Shown in pieces: positions 22,714 through 35,181 of a DNA stretch of 64,000 nucleotides. The notes beneath the pieces were generated by a model that worked only from the letters and a program-made list of their open reading frames with translations, searched no databases and had not been told where the DNA came from. The stretch is from positions 1 to 64,000 of the forward strand of contig CAJNAR010000017.1 of assembly GCA_905220665.1 (NCBI GenBank), in the 5' to 3' direction. Source of the stretch: Albugo candida. Lineage: Eukaryota > Oomycota > Peronosporomycetes > Albuginales > Albuginaceae. The position numbers and the translations under genes were made by a program. How positions within the stretch are numbered: position 1 is the first letter of the stretch; every line of letters starts with the position of its first letter.

Positions 22714-24477
22714 ATGAGCAGTTTACAAAGTAGAACAAAAGTACATTCTCGTATCAACCCATCAAATGAAGCATTAGTCGGAGCTACGTCAAAATATGAG
22801 CTGACAAGCAAGAAGGCAGTCATTCCCTTGCACAACAAGAAGAATGTACGCCTGCAACTCGACATGACGGAGCCACGACCACAAGATATTCCTTGTCATT
22901 GGCAAGAGGATCCGATAATCGCAAAGTTAGATGATTATAACTCAGCGCAGAGAAAATCAGATTTTTATGTCAGCTGTGCCACAACAGTTGCTCAAGTGGT
23001 AGATTTGGTCGCAACCACAGGGATAAGAGATAAGGAGATCACCCATACGGTTCCAAGGAAAGTAAATTTGACCTGCGAAAGAAGACTGGGGCAGGATACA
23101 CATTTCGAAGACGGGGTTATATTCGACGGCCCTGCCGAGATCGGTAATGACACAAAGCGTATCAGTGACTTAGGAAGGGGGGCCGGTGGGTTTGTCTCAC
23201 TAGCACTATACCTCCCTTTACTTAAGCTCGTTGCAGTTAAAGAAATTACTATTCGTAATGCGCAAGAGCGCGAAATGGTCAAGAATGAACTTCATGCCTT
23301 ACATCTGAATCTGTCTCATATGGATGCAATAACGTTCAAATCAAGAGTCCAAAAATATATGCACTTTGGTCGAGAGTTAGGCACCTACCGCTCAGAGGAG
23401 GATAAATCACCATTTTTGGTCTCTTTTTACGGTGCCTATCTTACTCCATCCAGAAGCTCCATTTCCATTGTAATGGATTATATGGACATGGGAAGTGTCC
23501 AGAACATGCTAGATGGACCAAATGGATTTACTCTGTCAGAAGATTTAGTCAGACATGTAGCATTTTGCTGCGTGCACGCACTGCATTCCATGCACTCGAA
23601 ATCGTAAGGTCTTAGCGATTGCGTAGCATCTGAACCTCCTCTAAAATGCCTGCTCGTAGCATGGTTCACAGGGATTTGAAGCCTGCCAATATCTTGCTGA
23701 ACAGGAAGGGAGAATTCAAGGCAAGATTCTTCTCAATTGCTATTCAATGCTGTTGTCAACATATTTTACGTGCAGGTTGCAGATTTCGGCTTAGCGACGA
23801 CACTAACAAAGTCCATATCTTTTTGCTCCGACTTTGAAGGAACAATGATGTACATGTCTCCAGAGCGCATTACTGGTCAGCCATACAGCTATTCTTGCGA
23901 CGTGTGGTCACTTGGCGTGGTACTTTTCTGTTTGACGACTGGAAAGTACCCATTTGATACTCAAGACGGATTTTTCGGTCTTGAGGAAGCTATTGTCAAT
24001 GATCCGTTGCCTCCGCTACCGAATTCTTACTCTTCAGATTGTCGCAATTTCATCAAAGCTTTGTTACATAGAGATCCAACAAAACGGCTGACAGCGAAAG
24101 AAGCGTTGAATCACCCTTTCCTTGCATCATATAGCATTGGTAATCATCAGTGGGTGCGTTTCATCGAACTTTGGCAAATGAGAACTTGTGAGGCACATTT
24201 AGATGAAGTAAGTATCAGAACTATCGCCCGAGTCATCAGAGATGAATCAGCACAAGTATCAAGCGCGTTGCGTCCGTCTAAACAGCATGGCCCTGACTCG
24301 AAAAGTCCGTCTAAACAGCATGGCCCTGACTCGAAAAATTTGTCAATACCATGTTGCAGAAGCAAACCATATCGGGCAAAGTCTTTTTTCCAGCAACTTG
24401 CAGAGTCGTGTGGTGTTCCCATTCAGCGTTTACACGACCTAATCCAGGAGGTCAACGATCCAGCTAAAGACTTTTAG
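22714..24477 (+). CDS. STE7/MAP2K-like protein kinase
   Basis: Serine/threonine or dual-specificity kinase resembling MAP kinase kinases. Exons are 22714-23603, 23660-23720 and 23776-24477, giving 550 aa. A 150-residue N-terminal region has no recognised domain. The kinase domain follows: glycine loop GRGAGGFVSL (about residue 153), catalytic lysine in VAVKEI, HRD loop VHRDLKPANILL (about 299), ADFGLA (about 318), a Ser/Thr-rich activation loop, MSPERI (about 346) and CDVWSLGVVLFCL. Intron 1 (56 nt) splits just before the HRD loop. Intron 2 (55 nt) uses a GC donor (AAG then GCAAGA) with a normal GTGCAG acceptor. A C-terminal extension of about 130 residues contains a perfect 33-bp duplication (24272-24337) giving two SPSKQHGPDSK-type repeats. 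The ATG at 22714 was chosen over a TTG 12 nt upstream. Confidence 0.9.
24272..24337 (+). repeat. Perfect 33-bp tandem duplication inside the kinase gene
   Basis: Copies 24272-24304 and 24305-24337 are identical (GTCCGTCTAAACAGCATGGC and onward) and in frame, adding 11 residues. Absence of any difference suggests a recent origin or ongoing slippage. Confidence 0.95.
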
Positions 24478-24658
24478 AAGCTTTCTTTTCACTTCATAGC
24501 AACAGATCATTTTATAAGTATACGCACTGATTTACAGATTAGTAAAATGCGCGACCAAATACGTCAACATAGGTGATTCGATGACAGTATCATGGAGTCG
24601 CTGATATGGTGATTCCAATAACTTTGTCACAACTGAAACATACGACTATATCTCTCGC

Positions 24659-26404
24659 TTACAATGACCCGTACGCGCGACTTTCTTCCTTCTTGAGCCT
24701 CAGATTCTGTTCTTCTGATTCTAAAACTTGATCAGAGGCTTGCTTTTTGCCGCTACTTGGCTTGTTCCAGTATTTCATGTGGATCACTGCTGCTGCTCCT
24801 AGAATAGCTGCAAGTGAAGGAAGAATGCAGAAAACCTTCCGCAAGAGATCAGAGTCTTTGTGGGGAAAATACTCGGTTTCTTCTCGTTTATTCTGAATCA
24901 GTAAAATCGCAATTCCGTTGCTGACTTTATCAGTGAAGCTCATTGCACCATATACAAATGCACCGCTTTCTACGTTTGTACCAACAAGATCTCCTTCCAA
25001 GCAAACTGAACAAACCATGAGAACTGAGTTGCCAATTCCCAAGATAACTGATACCAAGTAGATCCACTTGGCTGACGCAGGGCCCAGGAAGTAGCTTAAT
25101 GTGAGAGCTATGACTATCAGGGTAGACCCAACATTGAATGATCCTGCTCGACCCAATTTTTGATTGAGTGGACGTATGGTGATAGTCGCTAGAAAACCTG
25201 AAAGGTACACTAGTAAGGGGACTAACGCAATACTTGTTGCATCCATATGCAGCGTCACAATCAAATATAATGGAATGTAGACTTGTGTCATGTTGACGAC
25301 CAGCCTTGTGCACATATAGGCAAGTCCGACTTCGTAGAACATTGGCAGGTAAAACCAATCGCTCCACTTCATTTTTATCGATTTTTGGTGGATGCTGGTC
25401 TCCCTATATCCGCATCGCAAGGACGTGCCCGGTTTAACACACAATTGCTCCAGGGCTAGCATAGGTTGTGTGGTATTTGTGTCGAATTCATGTTGGCTGG
25501 ATAAATCATCCGAGTTCTGGTCACTAGGATCACTAATGTTATCACCAGCTGTTCTCTCTGTGGTTCCAATCAAGAAAAAAAGGATGCATATCCCTCCAGC
25601 ACACAAAGACACATAGGCCAAATGAGTGAATTTACTTGCGTTGGGAACGTTGTAAGGATGTTCAGCATGAAGCAACAGATAGAAGACACCAAATACGAGT
25701 ACGTTGGACAGTATAGTGAAGGCATATCGAGTGCTGCTCAAGATGCAGCGCACGTTGTTGTCTTCCGAAAGCTCAGGGGCCTAATTTTAGCAATAATCAA
25801 TACAAGATACTGCAGTCAGCCCAATAACAACGCACCATAGCCATGTGAGAGACTTGTACCGCCGCCCATCCGCAATTGAAAAGACTTGCTGTGACACTAT
25901 AGTAAGTGACCAAGACCAAGCGGCTCGGTTGGGTGTAGAACCAGCATGGCGCACACGTCGCAAAGACAAAGAAGAAGCACAACAAAACACAAATTGCCCC
26001 AAGCGCGATGCAGAATTTACGTTTTTCTAATCCAAAAGATGGCAACCCTTCTGTGTGGTCCGAAATTATTCCAACCAACGGGGTAGCAACACCGTCCGCA
26101 ATTTGTCCAGAAAACATTACTATCGCCGAATCAACTGGCGATAGATGGACAACCTTCATGAACACATGTACTTGACTCATACTTCACGATAACTAAGAGC
26201 AGCACGTACTTCACGCAAAAAGACCAAAAGGTATGAAAACCAAGTGGAAGCACACATGTCATTGAGGACATGACCGACTCCGTAGGCGAGGTATCGTTTT
26301 ACCGTCCATTGCTCAGAATGAGTAGATCGTTTTTCCTTCGTTGGTTCTTGTCTCGAATTTGCGTCGATCTGCGGCGTCTGCAGCACATGGTCGATATTAT
26401 TCAT
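24659..26404 (-). CDS. MFSD12: MFSD12-like major facilitator transporter
   Basis: Polytopic transporter of the MFS GPH/MFSD12 group; animal MFSD12 imports cysteine into lysosome-related organelles, but the oomycete substrate is unknown. Three exons: 26210-26404, 25836-26153 and 24659-25780, with GT-AG introns of 56 and 55 nt in correct phase, giving 544 aa. Family signatures are clear: [117 protein letters not shown]. About 12 membrane segments can be counted. The N-terminal tail is Lys/Glu-rich and the C-terminal tail is basic and cytosolic-looking. I chose ATG 26404; the frame is open a little further but without ATG. It ends 181 bp from the convergent kinase stop. Confidence 0.92.
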
Positions 26405-29400
26405 AACGTTGCAATATCCTAATATCAGACACGATCCTTTTTTTAGAGGTTCAGTATGCAAAAAAATCGAGCAAGTCAGTTGCGGATGAAATCGATATAC
26501 ACCTGACGACCAATCACTGGAAGCTCATAAAACCTAGAAAGAAATGACACATGACAGTAATCACCGACAATAAGTCATATGGACCGGTTACACGTTGGTA
26601 TCCGATTCTCGTGCGCTTTGACTGGAATAGACGTCGAATTGGAAGACAGTAATGCTTGCAGAAGAAAACATTTCAGTGAGAATTCTGAAGAGCTTGAGAC
26701 TCAGGATTACAACCTGCTGCTTTTTTACCTGAGGTAATTATTGCAGCATGCCTGCATTAGTATACGGACATCGGGTTAGATGCTGTACGCTGTCTTGCAC
26801 CTTTGAAGTTCTCAGGTTATTCACTACACGGCTTAGTGCCTTTGGCACACAGGATTCCGTCAATAATGGTCGAAATAATCATCGAGGCACGTCAGACACG
26901 GTATCAGTCACTTCTAGTATACAGAACTTACAAAAAGAGTACAGAGGACTTGACGCACTATCAAATGGGTGATATAAAATCTGTAGAGTTGCTTTCACCA
27001 GTGAGTTGCACGAATTTCAGCAAGTAACAGAAATGCTACCTGGCTTTACTCCATATGACCTTGAAAGCGGTATTTACCAATGCTAGATTAGAATCGTTAA
27101 CGCTGGACGCACAGATCGTTGCGGGGCTCAATTCCGGCCAGTCTTTTGGGACATGAAAGCAATATTGATACGTCCCATCAGAATAGGCTTTGTCGTGAAC
27201 TAATGTCTGCGATGATAGATATGATTTTTCTGCCTAGGTCACAAGATCTACCGCAGTTTGTTGCAGGCCACCCGCTTAAGCTTTGACTCAGTTTTGTTCT
27301 ATAGAAAGCTCTTCGACCAGAAATGTAAAACTTTCTTAGATGAAGGAGACTATCACGAGGCTTGAGTCATATCTCTATGCGAAGTTACGTCATACATTGA
27401 TTATAAATGTATATTTTCTACGTCAATACTACCCTCACCAGGGACAACTGATCATCACACCTCCATTATTGAGTTCTAGTACCTCTTTTGGCAAATAACC
27501 ATTGCCTTCTACCAGCTACCTTCATACGGCACCACCCGTGATTCTTTTAGCACATAGTTGAAGACCAACTTTGCTTGGAAATCATTCTTTGGGCTGAATT
27601 GACCAAGCTAATGAGTCACAAGGCTGAAAGGGTTTGAGTAAATGAGTGATTGCGATTGTAATATGTAAAGATGTTATTATTAGGTACAATGCAATATCTG
27701 CAGTCTAATTGTATAGGGAGAAGTCCTTATAGCACTAGTGCAGCATTCACCTTGATAGGCCTGAGAAAGCGCATCTGCATATAAATTTGTCCTGTCTTCA
27801 GTCACTCACCGTTTTAAGGTGTCTTTCGATTATGTACCACAATAGATCATACCGTCGCTATGGTCATATCAGCGCTTGTAGTTTTTCATTGTGCCGTTGG
27901 ACTGATATGAAATTGTAGCTTACTTTCAAAATGCATGTGATCCTGGTACTCAGAACCCCAAACAGTCAACAGCTAGACGCTTTTCGGACCAATTGTAAAA
28001 CTGTGATAGACAAAACCGTCTAACGAGATCCAATTTAGCACAATACAATTTAGATCAAATGACGGCATATCATCCAAGATAACGATCACACACGTATATC
28101 GCCTCGTGGATGGATGGAGCACGCAACAATGTTCTAAACACTGAATTAAGTGACTTGAGTGCGCGATAATTTTGAAAGAGCCCTCCCAGTATATAGAAGA
28201 GTTTGTACGTTTGGAAAGGAACGCCATACTCTTTCACAATGAAGTTCCGTACACAGAGTGCATGTCTCAGTACCTGGTCGATAAATGAATACAAAGACAA
28301 TGAAAGATATGATTGAATGGCTACAAATGCATGGCAACCCTTCACATGATTATTTGAGCCGTGTCATATGAATACGATGCCCACCATTGGAATTTTGCGA
28401 AGGAGAATTCCGAAAGCTTCAGACCTTTTCTCTCAGTTTTTCTGAACATTAGAGATTCACAAAAAGTAGTTATACTTGGCCGCTCGCTCGGATGGGATTT
28501 ATTTCGATACATCGGCAATTGTAGGTACCAAAGTGAGCTTGCCTACGGATTCTCCATTCTCATGTGATGATGTTCATTCTATAGAAAGTAACCAATCCGT
28601 CTACTTCTTTATTCGCATGACAAACAATACCATTCAACTCGTTTCTGCATTTACGTATCGGCGACCGAGTCCAGTACATCCGATATGTGGTCGTTTAGAC
28701 TAATAGCTGTCTACTCCTCGTCAAAACGATCAGGTGAAGCCACTACAATTGTAGCGGGCTCAGGCACTTTGCATGACCTTACCACGTCTTCATCCTCAAG
28801 TTCTTAAATGATTCGTATCGATTACTTTTATTGCTGTAAGAATGTAGCATGACGGCGGGATTGAAGAGATGTCACAGAGATTGGCATGAGGCAAGAATTC
28901 TTGGCCTGACAACTAACATCGATCAATTGCGTTGAGATACGCCTTGTTGCTGCTTCACGAAATGATGGAGCAAGAAAGTCCAGGACAATATTGTCCACTT
29001 GATTATATCCTCCTCCGTGCCTGTTTGCAAAGCCGCAACTTGAAGATAGCTCAGTCAGGTCCTGAGAAGCCCGCAGGGATGTAACTGTAAGGGACAAAGA
29101 GAAAAGATGCTCCTTTTTGGACCTCCTCCAAGACTTTAGGCCCATTATGAGATTGTCCCCGTCTACAGCATGCGTTAGATCGTTTTTTTGTTTTATTTCG
29201 GCGACATGACGGAACAACCTTCTTCCAATATTAGCTCAGTATTATACTTCGGCTTGTAGGTAAAGAGTAGCGAATTTTACAATCGGTCGTCACTGCAACC
29301 GAGATTTTTTGGAATTTCTTGGCTCAACTAGCAACATCTTATGTTACGGGGCACGCTTTTAGAAAAATGCGACGCTTGATCGAACCCCATTCTATTTTTT

Positions 29401-30200
29401 CACTACCCCAAGCGAGCAGATACAAATGATCGAAGATCTTATCTCGAATGTACGGAGCGATAAGAGCACTTTTTGTGATCGCGTCAAGTACCATTATGGT
29501 TTGCATATGACGAAAACATTCCTAGGTGCCACCAAATCTTCCAGAATCACCTCTCGCAGCGAGCGTATCGGAAGTGCAAAGTCGATGCTAGAACTACGTT
29601 AGTTTCTTGTATCGTTAGTGTCGATAATTCTCCAGCATCGAGCGATCGTGCACTAGCACAAATTCCATGTCAAGAACGTACGAATTGTATACCTTTTTTG
29701 TGAATATAAAATGAGAATAATGACAAATACGCGCAGACCATGCACTAGAAATAAATGGCATGTAAATGAAAATTACAATGCGGAAGGTTACTGAACGAGC
29801 CGATTTGTGATGACGCTGCTCCTAAGAGCCGGAGTGCTGGAGTAAATTGGTGAGGGCGAAAACACACCGTCCGTTCGTTCGGCTTGACGTTGTCATGCTG
29901 GTGGTGGGCTGGCATCTCTTGATCGCAGGCCAAAAGACCAGAAATTCAAAGTCTGAGCTCACATGTCTGGTCCTCATTCCTATGCATTCATCCTTCGCAT
30001 GTCTTCATACATAGACTGCACATGAAAAGGATATAGCCTCGACGACAACAGGTCCTATCGTCTTGCCATAGTTTGATGATTCGATTTTACAGTTGAGCCT
30101 CTCCATAAACTCAAACTAAGATCTCAAGAGTCTTTTTGCGACCTTGGAGCTCCAGAGGAATGTAGACGCAAGAAACGTGTGCGGAATGTCACCACAGATA
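26405..30200. other. Gene-poor region; no gene recognised
   Basis: About 3.8 kb without a recognisable gene, RNA or transposon. The longest open stretches are minus-strand 28828-29217 (129 codons, no ATG at its start; contains GFANRHGGGYNQVDN and FREAATRRISTQLIDV) and minus-strand 28070-28345 (RNFIVKEYGVPFQTYKLFYILGG). Neither has a family match, a signal peptide or a flanking exon that I can join. No RXLR or CHxC effector-like ORF with a signal peptide was seen. Confidence 0.35.
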
Positions 30201-30405
30201 TGTTCGATATAGACTCGCGCTGTGATAAAAAGGATACTATGTTTAGGTTATTCATTCCTCCAGATCACAAACTTTCATGATGCTAAAAGTTCCTCACCAA
30301 TTAATCGGTTAGTTGTAGCCCTAACGCCTTGTCTATCCTCTGCAGATACCAAAAACAAAAGGCTGTGTCATCAGTCGCATCCCGAACCGTTTCGTGTGCC
30401 GGTTC
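30201..30405 (-). repeat. Copia 3' LTR
   Basis: About 205 bp; begins TGTTCGATATAGACTCG on the plus strand and ends near CCGTTTCGTGTGCC. Pairs with 34978-35174. The following GGTTCTC is present at both ends, so the outer boundary is uncertain by about 7 bp. Confidence 0.75.
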
Positions 30406-33400
30406 TCCACCTCGGCTACAACTCTACCGCTTTGCATATGTGATCGTTTTACCTCTTCATTTGGTCCGAGGTTCACCAACTCGCACAGCCAAGCGAGCTC
30501 TGCCGCGTCCACAGCCTTCGTCATTAGGTCTACAAGTTGCGATTCAGACCGCACGTACTTCGCTGATATAACTACACGTTTCGCGTAGTCACGCACAAAC
30601 TTGAGGTGCACGTCGATGTGTTTCGCCTTCAGGGACGATGTTTCGCAGTCTAGTTGCTTGAATGCGGATTCGTTGTCCACGTGCACCGTCATAGGCAGTC
30701 CGGGCGCTATCCCAATTTCACATAGCATTTCTCGAATGCCAAGCAGCTCGCGCGCCTGTTCTGACACGGCGACAAACTCTGCTTCCATTGTGTAGAACGA
30801 GACGCCACCTTGCTTCTTGGCCTTCCAGCTTGCTGCCATTCCGTTTAAGAGGATCACCCCACCACTTAGCGACTTACGATCCGCCTTGTCGGCAGCAAAA
30901 TCCGCATCCGAGTAGGACTCAGAAGTCACCGTCATGCCCGCGCTCTTCTTTGGGGTCATGCGCAGCTGGTAACCACGTGTACCCTTGCGGTATCGCGCAA
31001 TGCGCTTGGCAAGTTTCTAATCTTGGATGCATGGCTGATGCGCCTGGCGCTTCGCCTCATGGACGGCGAAGGTAATGTCTGGCCGCGTACAGCACGCCAC
31101 GAACAATAAAAACCCAACGAGATATCGAAGACTCTGGATGCTTGGGCCATCGCCGTCTGCTGCGATCAGCAGCGCGCTGTCTGCCGATGGAACTTCGTAA
31201 CAGCCAAACCCAATAGGAGTTCGGGTAAAATTCGCGTCTCCGAGCCCGTTCTCTCTCAAAAGATCGTCGATGGCACCTTCCTGGGCGACTACGTAGCTTT
31301 CATCGTCGTCAACAGCTACTCGCATTCCCAAAAATTTTCTTACGGCGCCTAAGTTCTTGATTGACAGGATGCCAAGACTCCCAAAAAATGGTCAACAGCT
31401 ACTCGCATTCCCAAAAATTTTCTTACGGCGCCTAAGTTCTTGATTGACAGGATGCCAAGACTCCCAAAAAATGGTCAACAGCTTCCGCATTAGTGTCTGC
31501 CGCGAGCAGATCATCAACAGATACTCCGACCACGACGAGATCGCTTCCATCCTTCTCCCACTAAAACACATGTCCGAGGCGCACTGCTTGAAATCGGGTT
31601 CTAGCAGCGAGCCCGTAGTTATTGGCTTCACAGCCTTCATGCCTGTTTACTCCGTAAAGGCTCTTCCAAAGTTGGAGCACAAGCTCACTCACGCTTGCTA
31701 CTTTCCGTTTCTTGACGGCATCGCTTCTTACGATCATCCCTTCGGGTACTTCCAGTAGATTCTCGAGGTCGTCCTCTTCGTCGGCCTTAACGTAGGCGTT
31801 TGGGATGTCACCATGCTTCGGCCAACCCGCCACGTAGCCGCGAGAGCCAGTATCGCCTTGACGGTTGACATATCCATCACGGCAGCAAATTTTAGGAAAT
31901 AGTCAACTCCGAACACTTGCTCGTTTCCATACGCTACGAGTCGTGCTTTAAGAAGTTCAACATCTCCGTCGGCGGTCGTCTTCGTCTTGTAAACCCACTT
32001 TGTGTGGAGTGCATTGCTACTGACGGGAAGTTTTATTAGGCGCCAGACGTCGTTGCTTTCAAGCGCTTCTAGTTCTTCATGCATTTTAATTTGCCAATCC
32101 TTACTTTCGCGCTTCGCATCGCTTCCCCGTTGTTCTTCGGGTCTTCTTCATACATGTGGTTTGCAACAATTGTGTTACTTAATGCCTCCTCCTGCATAGC
32201 TGCTTCAAACGCGCGCGTGGTCGCACCACGAGAGCATGTGACGAGCGCATCCAATTCTTCTTCTTTGACGGTTGCTGCGCACGTTTGACGTTGTTGCCTG
32301 TGCCGGTTCCGGCGCTGTCGCACACGATTCTTTCGTCATCTCTGCAAAGTTGGTTATCTCGGATGCATGTGGCGTGGCTTGGTCATTGCGTTCGAGTGCA
32401 CACTGGAGCTGTCTGCTCTGCTCACTGCTGAACGTCGAAACATTTTTAATATGCTGCGTGACAATCACGACGTTGACTTTCTTCAAGAAGACTCTGTAGC
32501 CTTTAGTCTAGCTACTCCCCCCGACTATAATACCTACGTGTGATCGTCACGTGAGCGATTTTTGCGTGGGTCTCGGTAAACCATGCAAACCGAGCCGTAA
32601 ACCACCACATCGCGCAAGTCTGGGGCCACCTTGGTAAGTTCTTGGAGTGGCGATGCGCTGCGTGGGTTTGAACTCGTCGGACTTTGGTTCGAGATGTAGG
32701 TTACTTAATCGATGGCGTCGCCCCAGAAGAACAAAGGCAAGCAACTTGCAAAGATCATGGAACGCGCCATGTTGAGCACGGTATGGTGCATTCGCTCTGC
32801 CTTCCCATTTGACGTTTGATTTCGTGCTCAAGAGACATGACGCGTAACGCCTGTACGCTTGCAATAGAGGTCAACGTTCCGGTACTCGCCCCACTGTCCG
32901 TTCTTAGTACATGGATACGGCAATTAAATCGCTTTTCGAAAAACACCAAGTGTTCAAACTTCTTTGCAGCCTTGTCCTTGGTTGAAGCCAGGAACACAAG
33001 GCAGTAGTTGGACTTGTGCTCGACAGACTTCACAAGGTATTGCTGCCTTGGCGGTCCTTAGGCGTCATGGGTCTTTTCGAATCCGAGCAGATAACTCCAC
33101 CAATCTGTCGATTGGCGAGTTAATGCCGCTGTCCTTTCTCGATTGAGCGTTTTTTGTCTGCTTTCCTTCGGCGCATGACAGACACGTGGATCATCGTCTA
33201 TCCGTCAGCTTAAGTCCCGATGCGGGTCCATTGCCATTCGCTTCACCGTGTCATACGACAGGTGTCCGAGTCGCTGGTGGAAGTTCATAAGCGTCCCACT
33301 AGTGTGTACGGCGTGAGATTTACCGTTGCTTCTTTAGACAGGATTGTCGTGAGGACGTCATCTGGAGTGTCTCTTCCATCCAATGTGGCCACTGTCTGGA

Positions 33401-34900
33401 CGTAGTATACATTGTATTTCATCTTCAAATCGAAAGCCACTTCTCCGTTACTGCGTTTGACATGAGCACGTGTTGCACAATCGTACCTCAGACCAAAACC
33501 TTTAAGCTCGAGATTATCGCTAGGTAAACGTCGGTGAGCTTGACCGTGCTCTCCTTTCGTTCTGCCATCAACCACAGGCGGACGCTTCCGACTCTTGTTA
33601 TCATTAGCGTCTCTCCATCCGCCATGTTACATTCATGGCTGCAATCCCTTGCGTCCTCCAACAAGATTTCGTCGTTCACAAAGTGTCGACTTGAGCCACT
33701 ATCCAGAATCCATTTGTCTTGTTCCTGCTTTGCATCGCCATCTGCGGGAAGCAGAGCCTTGCTCTTTTTGTTAGGTGTCAAGCTTTCGATCTTTCTTCTG
33801 ACGTCGTTGATAGCCAGAACGAGATCCACCCCATCTCTGCCGTGACGTCCTCTTTGATTCTTTCTGTCTCGGCTGCGACAATCAGCCTTGATGTGCCCGT
33901 CCTTCCAGCAGGTAAAACACGCGCGCGTCTCTTTTATTTTTCGACACCTCGTCTACATGAGCAACGACATCTCGTCCTAGTGCACGGCCCTTGTGCGTCT
34001 CAATCTCCACAGACTTTGCAAAGTGGGCAAGCTCATCGGCTTGACGGAGATAGTAGGTCTGCAAATTGTTGTACTTCTCCATGAGTACGATGTTGTAGAG
34101 CACCTGTTGATCAGCTCCACCGCATGCGTCTCTCACGGCAACCAAGTAAATATTGTGTTCTGGGCAGCTTCGCTTAGGGTCCTTACGCGCCGTAAAAAGC
34201 TCTATCAACTGGGAAGCCTTAATCGTGGTCTTCAAAATCTCAGTAGCCTTTCCATGATGTAGTGTAGTGTCGGTAGCTGCGTCCACCACGCATCCAACTG
34301 CTTGTTGTAATAGCGTTCTGCGATGCCACTCAAATAGTGTTCAAAGCAAGTCAGCTTTGCCTTCTTGGGATCAGGCAAAACCGCACGCGTGCTGGGACAT
34401 CGTGACCTGTCTCAGGAACTTTTGCTCAGTAAAGGAATCCGGAGCTGAGTCCATGGTAGAGCTCACTCCCGTGAAACTTCCTGATCGCCATCTTCCACTG
34501 ACGTGCGTCTAGAACTCAATGCACAGGTCCCGCTGCTTGGTTCTGATGCCTCTGCTGCGTGGGAAAGTGTTGTCGCGGCTCCGTTACCACGTACTGCGGC
34601 CCAAGTGGCTCAACGTGCACTTTTTGCACCACCGACGCTTCTGATCGCCTCGGCGGCAAGTTCTCAAGCGCGTCTAGGTGCAGTGGGCCCGCGCTTCCCA
34701 TGTTGCGCCCGATTAAAGAGCTAAAAAGACCGCTCTCGATCGCGCATCGCAGTCACTCGTTCTCGTCAATCTGCTTCTGAGACGATTCCATGCGCTCCAT
34801 GCGATCTTCGAGACCCAAGAGCATCTTGAAGATCCTTTCGTTTACGTCCGCGCCCCTTCGTGGGCTGGCGGGTCGAGGACAATGGCAGACCCCGACATGG
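30333..34900 (-). pseudogene. Copia gag-pol polyprotein, multiply broken
   Basis: Recognisable pieces on the minus strand: gag zinc knuckle CFTCWKDGHIKADC near 33860-33910; protease WILDSGSSRHFVND (about 33685-33725); integrase core with HVLRTDSGA (about 32860-33030); RT start ESNDVWRLIKLP and HTKWVYKTK (about 31960-32070); the YVDD-box equivalent read as VSVDDLL (about 31500-31520); and RNase H with SYSDADFAADKADRKSLSG and AKHIDVHLKFVRDY (30400-30920). These lie in different frames with several stops, so no functional polyprotein is possible. The region also contains an 83-bp tandem duplication at 31311-31476. The gag N-terminus lies near 34753-34960. Confidence 0.88.
31311..31476. repeat. 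Perfect 83-bp tandem duplication in copia RT
   Basis: 31311-31393 and 31394-31476 are identical, beginning AACAGCTACTCGCATTCCC. The duplicated block lies within the reverse transcriptase coding region and shifts the frame. Confidence 0.95.
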
Positions 34901-34977
34901 CCCTTTCGTGGCTGGTAGCTGGCGGCGTTTGTGTCGTGTTGCTGGTGTCGTCGTAGTTCGTACTTGGGATCATAACC

Positions 34978-35174
34978 TGTTCGATACAGACTCGCACTGT
35001 GATAATAAGGATATTTAGTATATTCCTGTCTACAGATCACACACTTTCGTGCTGCTAAGAGTTCCTCACCAATCAATCGGTTGGTTGTAGCTCTAATGCC
35101 TTGTCTATCCTCTGCAGATACCAAAAATAGAAAAGGTTGTGTCGTCAGTCGCATCCCGAACCGTTTCGTCTACA
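34978..35174 (-). repeat. Copia 5' LTR
   Basis: About 197 bp; begins TGTTCGATACAGACTCG and ends CGTTTCGTCTACA on the plus strand, giving the TG...CA ends of an LTR. Diverged from the partner copy by substitutions and small indels. Confidence 0.75.
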
Positions 35175-35181
35175 GGTTCTC

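Larger units (their letters stand above)
30201..35174 (-). mobile_element. Ty1/copia LTR retrotransposon, decayed
   Basis: Two related LTRs (about 30201-30405 and 34978-35174) enclose a minus-strand gag-pol with copia order: gag, protease, integrase, reverse transcriptase, RNase H. Both LTRs begin TGTTCGATA on the plus strand and share ACAAACCGATT-like and CCTTGTCTATCCTCTGCAGA segments. Next to the 5' LTR (right side), the minus strand reads GGTTATGATCCCAAG, a plausible primer-binding site. No target-site duplication is evident, and the LTRs differ at many positions, so the insertion is old. Confidence 0.88.

Noticed and set aside
22714..24477. Kinase gene as two separate genes (breaks at 23604 and 23720)
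   Set aside because: The HRD and DFG motifs join in frame once two short introns are removed, and the combined protein has a complete kinase domain.
26405..30200. Possible secreted effector genes (RXLR, Crinkler or CHxC type)
   Set aside because: No ORF in this gene-poor region begins with ATG plus a convincing signal peptide followed by such a motif.
30201..35181. Target-site duplication for the copia element
   Set aside because: The five bases outside the two LTRs do not match under any of the boundary choices tried, so no duplication is claimed.
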